From Irineochytrium annulatum (Eukaryota > Chytridiomycota > Chytridiomycetes > Chytridiales > Chytridiaceae), in the NCBI GenBank assembly GCA_027600665.1, contig JADGJL010000247.1, positions 1-29,111 on the forward strand: a DNA stretch of 29,111 nt, written 5' to 3'. The position numbers and the translations under genes were made by a program. Position 1 is the first letter of the stretch. Every line of letters begins with the position of its first letter. The notes beneath the pieces were generated by a model. The model worked only from the letters and a program-made list of their open reading frames with translations. It did no database searches and was not told the origin of the DNA. Shown piece after piece: positions 1 through 10,204 of the stretch.

Positions 1-1179
1 AGCGGGGTGTGGGTGAGACGTTTGATGAGGCTGCCGGTGGTGGGGTTTTCGTCGAGGGGCGAGGCGGTGTGGAGGTAGCGGAGAAGATCTGCCACCTGAA
101 GTGCGATTTAGAAACGGAAATAAGGACGGACAGATGGAAACTGTGTGATACCTTGAACGTCGTCGCATCCGTCTCGTCGAAGCCGTCTGGCACCATCTTG
201 ATCACGCGAACCGGTGCGGTCCGCGGGACAAGGCTCACCCTCCATCTCTGCGTCTTTGGCCCACCACTCCGCCTTAGCGTACATAGCCGAAGACTCCCGT
301 CCTCGAACGGCGCCCTCGAATCTGCATCACCCACCTCCTCCGTTAAGACAACGCCATCAATCTCCGACACGAAATCCACACCCAGTGGTCGCGTCACGAC
401 GATGCACGTCACCCATTGCTCCCGCACGCCGACGTCGATCGCCCTCCAAAAGGCGCTAAGCAAGCTCCTCCGGCGAACGCGGGCGTCCCAGACGAGGATA
501 CTGTGGGCCGCTGTCGCGCAGAGCGCGTCGACAACCAGCAGGATCTTGCTTTCCCCCCTTTTAGCCCGCTGTTGGCCGCCATGGATAACTGCTTCTCCTA
601 GTCGGCGGGATAGCTCCGCCTCGTTCCGCTGCGAGACGTCATCTTCTACGACGATGCCCATCGAGCGCGAAAGTGTAGAAAGCAGCTCCAGGTCATTGTC
701 GGTGCCGAGGATATCGACGCGCATAGGCCCGTCCGGTGCCTCATCGACCCGTAGCAGCAGGTGATTAAGCAACTGGCGCTTGGCGACGCGATCAGCGCCG
801 GCGATGAGCACGAGGCCCGAGGAAATGATGCCGCGCATGTCCGCATCCGCCTTTGAGCGGTCAGAACCCGTCTCAGATCGACGGCTGTCATGCCTCGACG
901 AGCTGGAAGCGATGGACTGTGTCGAACCATAGTTAGAGACATGAAGTCACGCACGACCCATACCTTTACAGACGACTTCCGACGTCGCCGTTGAGGCAAC
1001 CGACGAGCTTGCGCACGCTCAGTGGCCGCGACACCTCCAGTCGTTGTCCCTGCACGCCGTCCTTCGGAAAGCGCCGGAGTCGCATCCTCCACATCCCCCA
1101 TTATGCTATACGCCGTGAATTGTTCCCCGATGTGGGATCTTTGAGGGACACCATCGGAGGTTGACGTTGTGGAGCTCAT
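1..1179 (-). CDS. Unrecognised protein, 5' part (runs off left edge)
   Basis: I do not recognise this gene. Starting at the ATG at 1179, three exons join in one frame: 964..1179, 152..916 and 1..95. Both introns (917..963 with a CTAAC branch-like site, and 96..151) have GT-AG ends and are phase 0. About 358 residues lie in the window. The first ~100 residues are low-complexity, rich in Arg and Ser. The rest alternates hydrophobic beta-like strands and helices, for example GLVLIAGADRVAKRQLLNHL and then KILLVVDAL. That spacing resembles a P-loop NTPase fold of the RecA or AAA kind, but the Walker A GKT is absent, so an inactive NTPase-like subunit is only a guess. The last exon ends in a conserved-looking LLRYLHTASPLDENPTTGSL stretch. 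Presence of a real spliced gene is likely; function is unknown. Confidence 0.6.
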
Positions 1180-1206
1180 GATCGCCGGTCGTCAAAGTTA
1201 CTGGAA

Positions 1207-2023
1207 ATGGATGTCCTCAAAGCCGCTCAAGCGACACCTGTCGACCATCTATGCTCCAGAGTGGGAATTCCGTCGCGATTCTCTGCTGGGTATGTTGTTG
1301 TGAATGGCGGGTTCGTATTTAAACATCACCTATAGGGCCGACACCATTTTCCTGAAGGCATACTCAATCGAGGATTTGCCGGAGGCCTGGTTCGAGTGGT
1401 GCTTCCAGCTTGTGAAGACGAATCTTTATGACTTGTATGTGGCCGCGAAGGACACGGGCTGGACGGATAGGAGGTGCGGTTGTGGATATGTTTGGTATCT
1501 GGTAGGGTGAGAATCTAACAAGCATGCCAAGAAAGAGGGCGGAAATGAGCGAGGCGGACGGCAAATACATTCTCGCGTTTTCGGATGAGGCCATGCAGCA
1601 GCCCGTCGGATACGTTTACTTCCAGTTCTGTATGGAGGAGAACGCCGGCGAGCACGAGGAGGACAGCCCCGTCATTTATTGGTCTGCAGATCTATCTCTC
1701 AATGCATTCTTACGAAAATTGAATACAGCATGGAACTGCAAATAATCGGAGACTATTGTGGCCGTGGCATCGGGAAACAATTAATGGGGTATCTGGAGGC
1801 TATTGCCCAGCTTTGTCAAATGGAGAAGGTGATGCTGGTGGTATTTAAGGCCAATCCGCGAGCCATGTCGTTCTACCGGCGCCTTGGGTTTGTTTCCCCG
1901 GTTTATTGGAGAGTTAACGATTATAGGTTTGCAATTGACGGTATTTCGCCGAGTTTGTACATTGGTGGGAAGCGCGGAGAGCGTTATTCGTATGAGATCA
2001 TGAGCAAGAAAGTCTCCAGCTGA
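1207..2023 (+). CDS. NAA40: N-alpha-acetyltransferase 40 (NatD), GNAT family
   Basis: NatD acetylates the N-terminal serine of histones H4 and H2A. Exons 1207..1289, 1336..1473, 1532..1681 and 1729..2023 give 221 residues, against about 237 in human NAA40. Family landmarks occur in order: the WTDRRKRAEMSEADGKYILAF block (human WKDREKREEM), PVGYVYFQF, the strand ending VIYC, the acetyl-CoA loop CGRGIGKQL near residues 134-142, QMEKVMLVVFKANPRAMSFY, and the C-terminal SYEIMSKK (human SYEILSRR). The first position of the Q/R-x-x-G-x-G motif is Cys rather than Arg. Introns are 46, 58 and 47 nt; the third begins GTCTGC. The start at 1207 is the only ATG that joins exon 2 in frame. AATAAA motifs at 2269 and 2341 could serve 3' end formation. 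Confidence 0.9.
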
Positions 2024-2453
2024 CGCAACCTGCGAACGATACTTACGGATTCACTGCCCTGTGATATGGACAGAGAGCGTTTGCTCGAAATGTGATGTGA
2101 AAACTACTACGCACAACACCACGTCGGCACTAACACCGGCGGACGGCAGTATGCTGCCATGGAGTAAGGATACAATTTGTGGAGATGGAAGCGCCTCGTA
2201 ATACTGTCGCGTTTCAAACTTGCAAGTAATGGGTTCTTATCCCACCTTTTCCTATTTGGCCCTGGAGTAATAAATTTCGCGATGCATGGACTAGAAATCG
2301 TTTTTGGCAATCCGCAAATTTTACTCTTGATAGGTGTACGAATAAAGCCACCTAAGCACATCCATCATCAACATCCATCATCCAAAAAAAAGCTCAGAAA
2401 AAACGGGATATTAACAAAAAAGAGACCAGCAACATTTCAGCCTCCCTTCACAA
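2024..2453. other. Convergent intergenic region
   Basis: This 430-bp gap lies between the 3' ends of NAA40 (+) and PA2G4 (-). It is AT-richer than the genes and holds AATAAA on the + strand at 2269 and 2341. I see no conserved coding signal in either direction; the open frames here have no family resemblance. Confidence 0.5.
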
Positions 2454-3753
2454 TCACTCCTTGTCCGCCGCCCCACCGGCCTTCTTCTTCTTCTTCTTGT
2501 TTCGCACAGGCTGCGTGAGCAGCTCCTTGATCGCCTCATCTTTTATCGCCAACTCCGACTTAACAAGCTCAGCGTCCCAGGCGCCTGCCGTGATCTTCAA
2601 AGGGCCAGTCGGCAGCAACAACACCGTGACCTGCAAGTGCGCAATCTCGGCCCCCTCCTTTTCATACAAAACCTCCAGCGGCGTCACCATGTCGTACTTC
2701 ACGCACTCGATCATCCCCATCCTCACGGTCTTCTCGTCCGCAAACTGCCTGTACGCGAACGGGTAGAGGCCGAAGTCCTTCTTGATAATCGAGAGGGCCG
2801 TGCGAGCGGAGGTGGTCTTCAAGCCCATGGTCTTATCCTTCCGCTTAAAGATGGAGGGTCGGGTGTCCTGCGGCCGGGCTTTGCCCTCGCCTGTGGAAAT
2901 TACCATGTCGAGAGTGTAGACCTCACCCTCAGCGAAAGCGCCCACAGGAACAGCTTTGCGCTGTGCATCGGTAGGGTTCAGGATGATCTGCTTTGTGCTG
3001 TCGATGTCATTCCGCTTCAGCTGTGCCGAGAGCATTCCTACCAATAACGGATTAGCACACACGCGTCGCCCACCCAAGAAGGCATGCTCACCCTCAACAG
3101 GCACGCAACCGAAATCCGTCGCGACCTTCTGCACAACGTCCGTCACGTCATAGTTAGTCTTTCCCGGCCTGAGCATCCGGATCGCGGCCTCGGACGCCAC
3201 GTACGCGGCCTGGATCACGTCCGCCTTCCTCCCCGTCGCCGGCTTGGCCTTCGACGCGCCCACGACGACCGTGTGAGCCACCTGGGCCGCGTAGCCGTCC
3301 ACGTGGACTCCCAGAGCGATGCGCGCAACATCGCCGTCCTTTAACACCTTGGACGCGTCCGCGTCCGACGCCGAGGGGGACATGTGGCACACGATGGCGC
3401 CAGTTGAGACGCACGTCGGGAACGCGATGCCTGGTCGGGATAGTGAGCGTTCTTAATCCTGCTGTGATCAGGAGATCCCCACCTTTCATAACCCCCTTCT
3501 TCTTCGCATACACGGGCTTGACACCCTCCATGATGGTCAGATCGCCCAGCTTGCAGAGGTCGATCACGGTCGCGCCGTCCACGGCGGCCGCGATCACCTT
3601 TGCAAGGGCCTTGTTGGCGATCTCGGCCGCGGTCTGGTACTTGGTCACATTGTCGGCCGTGAGGGCGTTCTCATCCTCGTCGGCGGCGGGCGTCTCCGCG
3701 TCCTCCTTGTCTACGTCCTCCGCGGGAACCTCCTTTGTTGGCTTCGGAGGCAT
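2454..3753 (-). CDS. PA2G4: Proliferation-associated protein 2G4 / EBP1 (inactive methionine-aminopeptidase fold)
   Basis: A ribosome-associated protein of the type II methionine aminopeptidase fold that lacks peptidase activity; family members act in ribosome biogenesis and growth control, in nucleolus and cytoplasm. Two exons, 3483..3753 and 2454..3430, flank a 52-nt intron (GTGGGG...CCAG) and give 415 residues, close to human PA2G4 (394). The join restores the family block KKGVMKGIAFPTCVSTGAIV, then VCHMSPSAS and LGVHVDGYAAQVAHT. The metal-binding Asp pair of true aminopeptidases is not retained in the HVDGYAAQVAH strand. The C-terminus ends in a run of lysines, as in animal EBP1 where it supports RNA binding and nucleolar targeting. 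The N-terminus has an acidic extension. Stop is TGA. It converges tail-to-tail with NAA40. Confidence 0.95.
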
Positions 3754-3894
3754 GCTGGATGGTGTTGGGAGTGATCAGAAAAAAAAGACCTCAATTGGCG
3801 ACTCGGCCGCACTTCCACACTACAACAATACTACTACATAGGTGCCCGTGAAGGCATTTGGCAAGGTGGTAACAGGAGCGTGGACCGCTACTAC

Positions 3895-4480
3895 TTATTT
3901 ATCCAGACACGGTGTCATGATACTATCGGCTTCCCTCTCCAAATAAAAATGCCCGAGTATCCGCTTCCACAAAGGTCTGCTGCCGCCCGCGCTCTCCCCA
4001 GCCCTCCGCACCGCGACAATCTCCACCTCCACATTGCTCGGCGAGCCCGTCGCCCTCATGGACCACAACGTCGGCTTCCTCCAGCACTCTAAACTCCGGA
4101 TTGAACTGAAAATCGCCCTTCTGCAGTCTTCTCATGACCCTCCACAACCCACGCAGCTAGGGCTGCAGGTGGCGATCGCCGCGCATGCTCTTTCTCGTCG
4201 CGGGCAGGTAAATAGCGCTAGGTTCGACGGGTCGAAGTAACCCTTGACGGCGATGCTCGCCAACCTCGTTATAATCTTGCTGGACGTCGCCAAACCGACT
4301 CAGGGACTGGATGAGGGATTCCTTGCGCGGGTCGTTGTCCAGAAGGCTGAGGACAAAGGCCTCATTCAGATCCAGTCGGCATTCTCAAAGGTCCTCGATG
4401 GCGAATATCGAACGAAGAATCGGATCCCCCGTCTCGAGGAACAAAATCGTCCACAGGATTTGATGGAGACAGGCGGCATT
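3895..4480 (-). pseudogene. Unrecognised degraded or mis-assembled coding stretch
   Basis: Coding-like sequence on the minus strand is spread over more than one frame. The upstream piece (about 4474 down to 4280) reads CLHQILWTILFLETGDPILR, meets an in-frame TGA, then continues LNEAFVLSLLDNDPRKESL. A second frame carries LASIAVKGYFDPSNLALF, meets another TGA, and ends VEVEIVAVRRAGES and RPLWKRILGHFYLERE before a TAA at 3895. Codon choice (G/C at third positions) supports real ancestry. A GC-AG intron could remove the first TGA, but no clean set of splice sites rescues the whole. I do not recognise the family. It is head-to-head with IFT70, with under about 50 bp between them if it starts near 4480. 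Confidence 0.4.
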
Positions 4481-4499
4481 TGACGACCTCTCATCAGTT

Positions 4500-6933
4500 A
4501 TGCAGGCTCCGCGAATGTCGGTTCACGGATTCGGGATGATGCCCTCGACCGGAGTCGGCGGCGGCGGAGGGTCTCATCCGTCGCAGTCCGGGGGCCCCTT
4601 GCAGATTCCAGAGGGAAAGTACACGGCGACGATTTACTCGTACATCAGGGACGGGTGAGTTACTGTACTGGGCCTGCAACAGCTTACGAGGCGAAGGCGG
4701 TTCACGGACGTGATCAAGATTCTTTCAAACGAGTTACAGTCGTTTCCGAGGAGCCGGGCGGCGCTGAGTTTACTCGGCTACAGCTATTTCCAGACCCAGG
4801 ACTATGCGGCTGCAACGACTTGGTAGGCTTCAGACTTTTGTAATTCAAATATGCTAGCGTCTAAAATGCGTGGCGAAGCTATGAGCAGCTTGTTAGGAGC
4901 TTCCCGGAGGTCGACGACTACCGGCTGTATTACGCACAATGTCTGTACAAGTCGGGCCAGTACCAGGCTGCCCAAAAGGCATGCCAAACCGTCGAGGGTC
5001 CCGAGTATGCCCAGAAGCTTGTTAAACTGCAGGCGGCCATTAAGTACGAACTGGACGACCTGCCTGGCTGTAAGCTCCTAGTTGAGCAGAGTCCGCCGGA
5101 TGATACCGATACGATTGTTAACCAGGCATGTTTGTTGTACAAGGTCCGATCTGCAAAATTTCGTCTTGCTTGCATCTTCGTTGATTCATTATGTGCAGGA
5201 GGCGAAGTACGAAGAGGCAGCAATGAAGTACTCGGAGGCCCTCAAAGTACTAGGCTACCACCCAGAGCTTTCTTACACGCTCGCACTATGCAATTATCAA
5301 CTGAAGCTCTATGTTCCCGCGTTAAAATGTATTGCAGACATTATCGAGCGAGGGATCCGGGACCATCCAGGCAAAGCTATCTACAAAAAGTTGTACTGAT
5401 TTTGAACGCAGAGCTTAGTGTGGGCATGGCGACAGAGGGGATTGACGTGCGCAGCGTTGGGAACTCTCAAGCTCTCCACGAAACCTACCTGATCGAGGCC
5501 TTCAACTTAAAGGCAGCCATTGAATACCGGTTAAAGAACTGTAAGACGCCAGCTTCCGCCTATTAAAGCGACGTAAATGCTAACATGTAAATTGTCCAGA
5601 CGATGCCGCCCGCGAAGCCCTTACCGACATGCCGCCACGTCTGGAACAGGAGCTCGACCCCGTTACCCTCCACAACCAAGCCCTCATGAACATGGACGAG
5701 GACCCCACGTCCGGCTTCGAGAAGCTTAACTTCCTCCTTCAGCAGCCCCCTACCCCGCCCGAGGCCTTCGGCAACCTCCTGCTTCTTTACGTCAAGTACG
5801 AGTACTACGACCTCGCCGCGGACCTGATGGCCGAGAGCGGCGGGACGCCGCTGTTTAATCATCTGGATGGTTATCTGTATGAGTACATGGAGGCGACGTT
5901 GCTGAGGCAGAGCTCGGCCGAGGTTGCGTACAAGAAGTTTGATGACTTGGCCAATAAGCATGTGGATACATTGAGGAAGTTGACGAAGGGGGTGCAGGAG
6001 GCGAGGCAGAATATGGATGAGGAGGCCGTTAAGAAGGTCGTGAATGACTATGATGACGCCGTGGAGAGGTACACTCGTTCGCCTTCAAAACCAGGCCGCT
6101 AACGTGCGTTCAGATACATCCCGGTCTTGATGGCGCAGGCGAAGATCTATTGGAATTTGGAGAACTACACGATGGTGGAGAAGATCTTCAGGAAGAGCGT
6201 AGAGTTCTGCAACGAGCACGACGTATGGAAGCTCAACGTTGCGCACGTCCTTTTCATGCAGGAGAGCAAGTACAAGGAGGCCATCTCCTTTTACGAGCCG
6301 ATCGTGAAGAAACATTATGAGAGCGTAAGCTCACGACTATGCTTGTTCATTCTCTATCTAAACGGAATATTTGAAGATACTGGACGTCACCGCGATCGTC
6401 CTCGCGAACCTATGCGTCTCGTACATCATGACGTCTCAGAACGAGGAGGCCGAGGAGCTTATGCGGAAGATCGAGAAGGAGGAGGAGCGCGTCGCGTATG
6501 AGGACCCGAACAAGCGCACGTACCACCTCTGAATCGTCAACCTTGTCATCGGGACCCTCTACTGCGCAAAGGGAAACTATGAGTTTGGCATATCGAGAAT
6601 CATGAAGAGCTTGGAGCCCTTCAATAAAAAGGTTTGTCATGTCGTCTCATGGGGTTCTGGTTGCTGACGCGTAAACAGCTCGGCACCGACACGTGGTATT
6701 ACGCGAAGCGGTGCTTCGCGTCCCTGTTCGAGACGCTCGCGAAGCACATGATCCTGCTGAAGGACTCGGTCTTCACCGTGGCGCTGACCTTCTTCGATTC
6801 GAGCGAGCTTCATGGCAGGAACATTCCTATCGTCATCGACCCCATGGGCGTGGAGGGGATAGATCCAGCGAAGAACTCGGTGGCATATGAGGCGAGGCTG
6901 TTGAAAAGCTTATTTTTGAAGCTTTATGATTGA
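4500..6933 (+). CDS. IFT70: Intraflagellar transport protein 70 (TTC30), with one in-frame TGA
   Basis: IFT70 is a TPR-repeat subunit of the IFT-B complex needed to build cilia. Nine exons (4500..4654, 4691..4822, 4879..5143, 5199..5370, 5412..5540, 5600..6068, 6114..6324, 6377..6631, 6679..6933) give 681 codons, close to human TTC30 (665). Family blocks are very well kept: ALSLLGYSYF, LQAAIKYELDDLPG, EGIDVRSVGN, LDPVTLHNQALMNMD, PVLMAQAKIYWNLENY, HDVWKLNVAHVLFMQ, IVNLVIGTLYCAKGNYEFGI, LGTDTWYYAKRCF and ELHGRNIP. Introns are 36-59 nt. Intron 4 (5371..5411) begins GC, a GC-AG intron. Codon 563 (6530..6532) is TGA inside the YHL-x-IVNLVIG block, where human TTC30 has Cys. The remaining 118 codons stay conserved and in frame to the final TGA. 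It may be a recent nonsense mutation, a base error or readthrough. Confidence 0.92.
5371..5411 (+). other. GC-AG intron in IFT70
   Basis: The exon ends CCAG and the intron starts GCAAAG and ends CGCAG. Removing 41 nt restores the invariant DHPELSVGM junction of the family. GC-AG introns are a minor but normal class. Confidence 0.85.
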
Positions 6934-7029
6934 ATCTAGGACGATAGATGAACAGTCGTATAAAGAAGTAATCTGCAAACAACTTTTAACGTCACTTGCT
7001 TTGGCCGTAAATGTGCGACACGGAGCGTG

Positions 7030-7310
7030 GGAGGAACGACAATAGGTGACTAGAAAAAACAAAAAGGCTTTGACGTTGGCAGCGACAAAAATCCTACGCA
7101 TTTCGCTTCTCGACGATGGCTAGCAACCGCAGCGATGACGGCCGCATTAGCCCTCCCAGTGGCCGCAACCAACGTCCAGAAAACGGATCCCTTCATCGTG
7201 AGCAAACGGCCGGAGTATCAAACTCTATGACGGGTCCCTCGTCGAGAACCATGACCCTGTCCGCGCTCGACGGCATTGAAATGGTCCGCGATGCTGTGGA
7301 CGGTCCTATC
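7030..7310 (-). repeat. Inverted diverged duplicate, left arm
   Basis: Read on the minus strand, this segment aligns over about 250 bp with the plus strand at 21785-22030. Shared words include GGACAGGGTCATGGT, GACGAGGGA, GGGATCCG, TTGCGGCCA, AATGCGGCCG, GAAGCGAAATGC and GCTGCCAAC. The match covers the ABCC 3' coding end and its downstream flank. Confidence 0.8.
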
Positions 7311-8215
7311 TGCGAAGACGTCGGCCATCTTCAGCTCGCCTCGTCCATGATGAGAGATGTGAGACGAGAGTTGATGGCCGCCAGACGCTTGAGCTCGCGG
7401 TAGGAGGGTTTAGAGAAGGAGAAGGCAGCGACCATTGTGGCGACGAGGAAGCGAATGATAACTGGAAGGAACAGTTTGTGCCAGAAGTCTTTAATGTATA
7501 ACAAGCAAAAGAACTCACAGCTGACGTACGGCGCGGTCACGATGTTAGCCACGACACTACAGAAGTTGTAAGCTTGATCTCAAAGCCTAGGATGAGGGGC
7601 TTGCGTTGTCATGACGCACTCACGGCAAGAAATGACGGAAAGGTTGCCGGCCAATTGTTGTGTCAAAGTCCGCGACGTCGTGCATCCTGTTTAGGATTCT
7701 CACAATGTCGTAAAACGACATTGGCGCCGTTAACAGGCCAGGCAGCGCGTTGTCGTGCAGACTACGGCCTGCGCGGATCACCATGAAGAGTTTTTGATGT
7801 CTGTGCCCCAGCAGATGCAGAAAAAAGGTGACGAACAGTCGGCAACGGTGACGATGAGCCTGTCTCCGAGGTACCGTTTCAAATACTTGTTCTGATTGTC
7901 GTATCCGAAATAGTTGTCCGTCCAGAATCATAGCGTTAGCTGCAAGATCGACCCGAAACCGCGATGAAGGCGAGCGCGAGGGTGATCACCCAGTGTGCTC
8001 CGGAGCCTTTAAGGAAGCCGATGTGCGTCTTAGAGGAAACGATGCCCTGCGCAAGAAGCTTAGCAGTACCTAGCAGGGCGTCCGGTGGCAAAGCACTTAC
8101 GATCCCCCAGTCCTCCTCCGCCTCTTTCCCTCCTCCGTCTTCCTCTCCTTCTCATTCTCTTTCTTCTCCTCCTCAGTCTCTCCACGACCTCGTCCTAAGA
8201 CGCGGATGCTAAAAC
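7085..8215 (-). pseudogene. Decayed ABCC-type (MRP/YCF1-like) transporter, C-terminal half
   Basis: ABCC proteins are membrane transporters with two TMD-NBD halves. On the minus strand, remnants appear in family order. A charged linker (about 8195-8105) is followed by FLKGSGAHWVITLALAFIA, FWTDNYFGYDNQ after an in-frame TGA, RAGRSLHDNALPGLLTAPMS with SFYDI and RILNRM, then RELKRLAAINSR. This runs directly into LIMDEAS (like a Walker B), DRTVHSIADHFN and, in another frame, DRVMVLDEGPVIEFDTP. The second Walker A and the LSGGQ-type signature are missing, so several hundred residues appear deleted between the second TMD and NBD2. TMD1 and NBD1 are absent; the SmG gene begins only about 70 bp beyond the linker. 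Stops and frameshifts are frequent. Splice-like sites remain, so this is a decayed genomic copy and not a retrocopy. Confidence 0.8.
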
Positions 8216-8281
8216 CAAGTGGATTCGTCAAATTCGCATTCGTGCGATCATTTCTTTGCGGACTGCCGTCCCATTGCGACC

Positions 8282-8633
8282 ATGTCGTCCAAGGCGCCGA
8301 CTCCCGAGCTGAAGAAGTAGGGCCGTGGCTGCGAATGTACCCGCGACTAACTGCGCATCTTGAAGGTACATGGACAAGCGGCTGTACCTCCAGCTGAACG
8401 GGAACCGGAAGGTCTCGGGCATTTTGAGAGGTCTGGCGATTTTGTTTCGCTCGTCTTCTGTATAGATTGCACTAATTTCATCGTATTATTTCACAGGGTT
8501 CGACCCGTTCATGAACGTCGTGCTGGAGGATGCGACGGAAGAGGTGACCGCTTCGGAGAAGCACCCGCTTGGGATGGTCGTCATTCGCGGGAACTCGATA
8601 TCTGTCGTGGAGGCGCTGGAACGGATAACTTAG
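8282..8633 (+). CDS. SNRPG: Small nuclear ribonucleoprotein SmG
   Basis: SmG is one of the seven Sm proteins forming the ring on U1, U2, U4 and U5 snRNAs. Exons 8282..8316, 8366..8430 and 8497..8633 encode 78 residues, the normal size. The sequence starts MSSKAPTPELKKYMDK and carries the Sm1 segment LQLNGNRKVSGILRGFDPFM and the Sm2 segment GMVVIRGNSI, ending VEALERIT before TAG. Introns of 49 and 66 nt are GT-AG; the first has a CTAAC branch motif. Both joins restore the family frame exactly. It is head-to-head with the ABCC relic. Confidence 0.95.
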
Positions 8634-10204
8634 GGCCTAACGGAGCGTGAGGAGGGACATTATGGCACGGCAAGTGTACAATGGGATTGGCTCGCAGTCT
8701 CTGAGCTTCGGTGACAGGTGGAATGGTAGGCTGGATTGTAAATTATGCTACAATGTGTTTGATTGAAATATACTTCAATGATGAACATCGTTCATTGCCC
8801 TGTGGCGTGCGGCTTGAAGGACCGCCGTGTCTAATACGATCGACAATTTCAGATAAATGGTGCCCATTTCTGCGTCACAAATGCTCACTGGCGCGCGGGT
8901 CGGCAGGATTCACGCCAAGCCGAACCCGACGGTGCTGATGGCCCACCGTCCTACCTCGCCGGCGAAGCCCTCACACACGAGAACGTCATGTACCGAAACG
9001 ATATGATATGCAACCTCGACGTCGAAGCCCAGTCGGCAACAAACTATTGTCATCCCCTACCGTCGTAAGAATGGCTTTTAGATCGCCATGGCAATATCGC
9101 ACATTTTAGGGAGATTGCTGAAGAGCGTAATCTCTCGCCGCTGATGTTATCGACCACTTGTAGGAACACGGGACAGTGTTTGCGCGCGGCGAACAACTTG
9201 GCAATCTAAAATTGTTTAAGATGATAAACCTTGCACCTAGTTCTCCTCAAGTCGCCGAAATCCGTCACACCTGCATTACGCCAATGGCTAGCTATTTTAA
9301 ATGCAGCAACCAAACGTCGGCAGTCCTTTATCGTTATCGCGTCCCATCGCCTATTCTCCGCTGTCCGTTATTCGCGAGGTGGTGCTTTTGTTCTCACTTC
9401 AGCTCCTCCCGCATGTACAACGCGCTTGCATTGTCAACGGCCCATCACGCTAAATCGCACTCGTCGGCGTCCAGGTACAGGTTTGCATGCTCGGACACCA
9501 AAATCAGCAACAGGAACAACCGCTGATTCTTGGCACACTTCGTCAGATCCTCCAGCTCTCCAGTGAACAGGCTCAGGAGGACTGGATGCGAACACAAGGC
9601 TTCCTCTGTGATGCACTCCTGCGATGTTCAGTCATTCCCGAACTCCAGTCGCTTTTCCTCGTCCGGCCCAAACGTTCCAGCAGCTGGCCCCACCGCGATC
9701 GCGTTCGTTCGATTTGTGCGCGAGCCTCGGATGCGCATTGGTATCGAGCTGAGGAGGGACTGCGCCGCTAACGGTCGGATCGCTCCGCGTTCTCGTCAGT
9801 GTCGGGAACGGACCAGCAAGGAGCTTTCCTCGATTGCGCGGCCATTGGAGGATCGGGCATGTTGCAAGGAGACGCTCGTCGCCCATCGAATCTTGGTGAA
9901 TAGCCCGAATTTTGACGGTAATTTACATAGTCCCCTCAGTCCCTTGAACCAAACACCTGCCCTGCGGCCCCACCCCGCCCTCCGTTCCTCCTGACGGCCA
10001 AGTCGCTGTCCTCTGATTCTCCTTGTCGTCGTCCGCCTTCCCTGCCCAATAGATTTCGACGGGTACCCTGTACCTTACACCGACTACCTTGCGAGTTTTG
10101 GCCTGCGCTCGCCGTCCCGTTCCTCCCTGCCACGGCCGGCTACCCTCTCGATTTCCCAGTTGCCAACTTCCGGCCGACCGCTTTCCCGACGCCAACGACG
10201 CGCC
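8634..10204. other. 1.6-kb stretch without a confident gene
   Basis: No gene could be modelled here. Two short coding-like pieces stand out. On + at about 8852-9069 an open frame of ~70 codons contains GEALTHENVMYRNDMICNLD and ends at TAA. On - at about 9620-9455 a piece reads LFTGELEDLTKCAKNQRL, then FLLLILVSEHANLYLD and a stop. The latter faintly resembles the thioredoxin-like UAS region of FAF/UBX proteins, but I see no UBX domain and rate this as weak. Upstream on the minus strand (about 9900-9640) there are disordered, Arg/Gly/Ser-rich open frames. The stretch may hold another decayed gene. Confidence 0.35.

Noticed and set aside
2475..2500. TTC microsatellite
   Set aside because: It encodes the conserved C-terminal lysine run of PA2G4 on the minus strand.
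2461..3841. Long plus-strand ORFs over PA2G4
   Set aside because: They are antisense shadows of the GC-rich PA2G4 exons and show no family resemblance.
6530..6532. Genome-wide reassignment of TGA to an amino acid
   Set aside because: TGA is the natural terminal codon of NAA40, PA2G4, IFT70 itself, Cys-rich copy 3 and the Pil1-like gene (tandem TGA TGA), each at the expected protein length.
6934..7085. SECIS element after IFT70
   Set aside because: An ATGA is present near 6948, but no downstream partner with a pairing stem and apical AA was visible by eye.
8105..8195. Polypyrimidine tract as a regulatory element
   Set aside because: On the minus strand it reads as the charged Glu/Lys/Arg linker of the ABCC relic.
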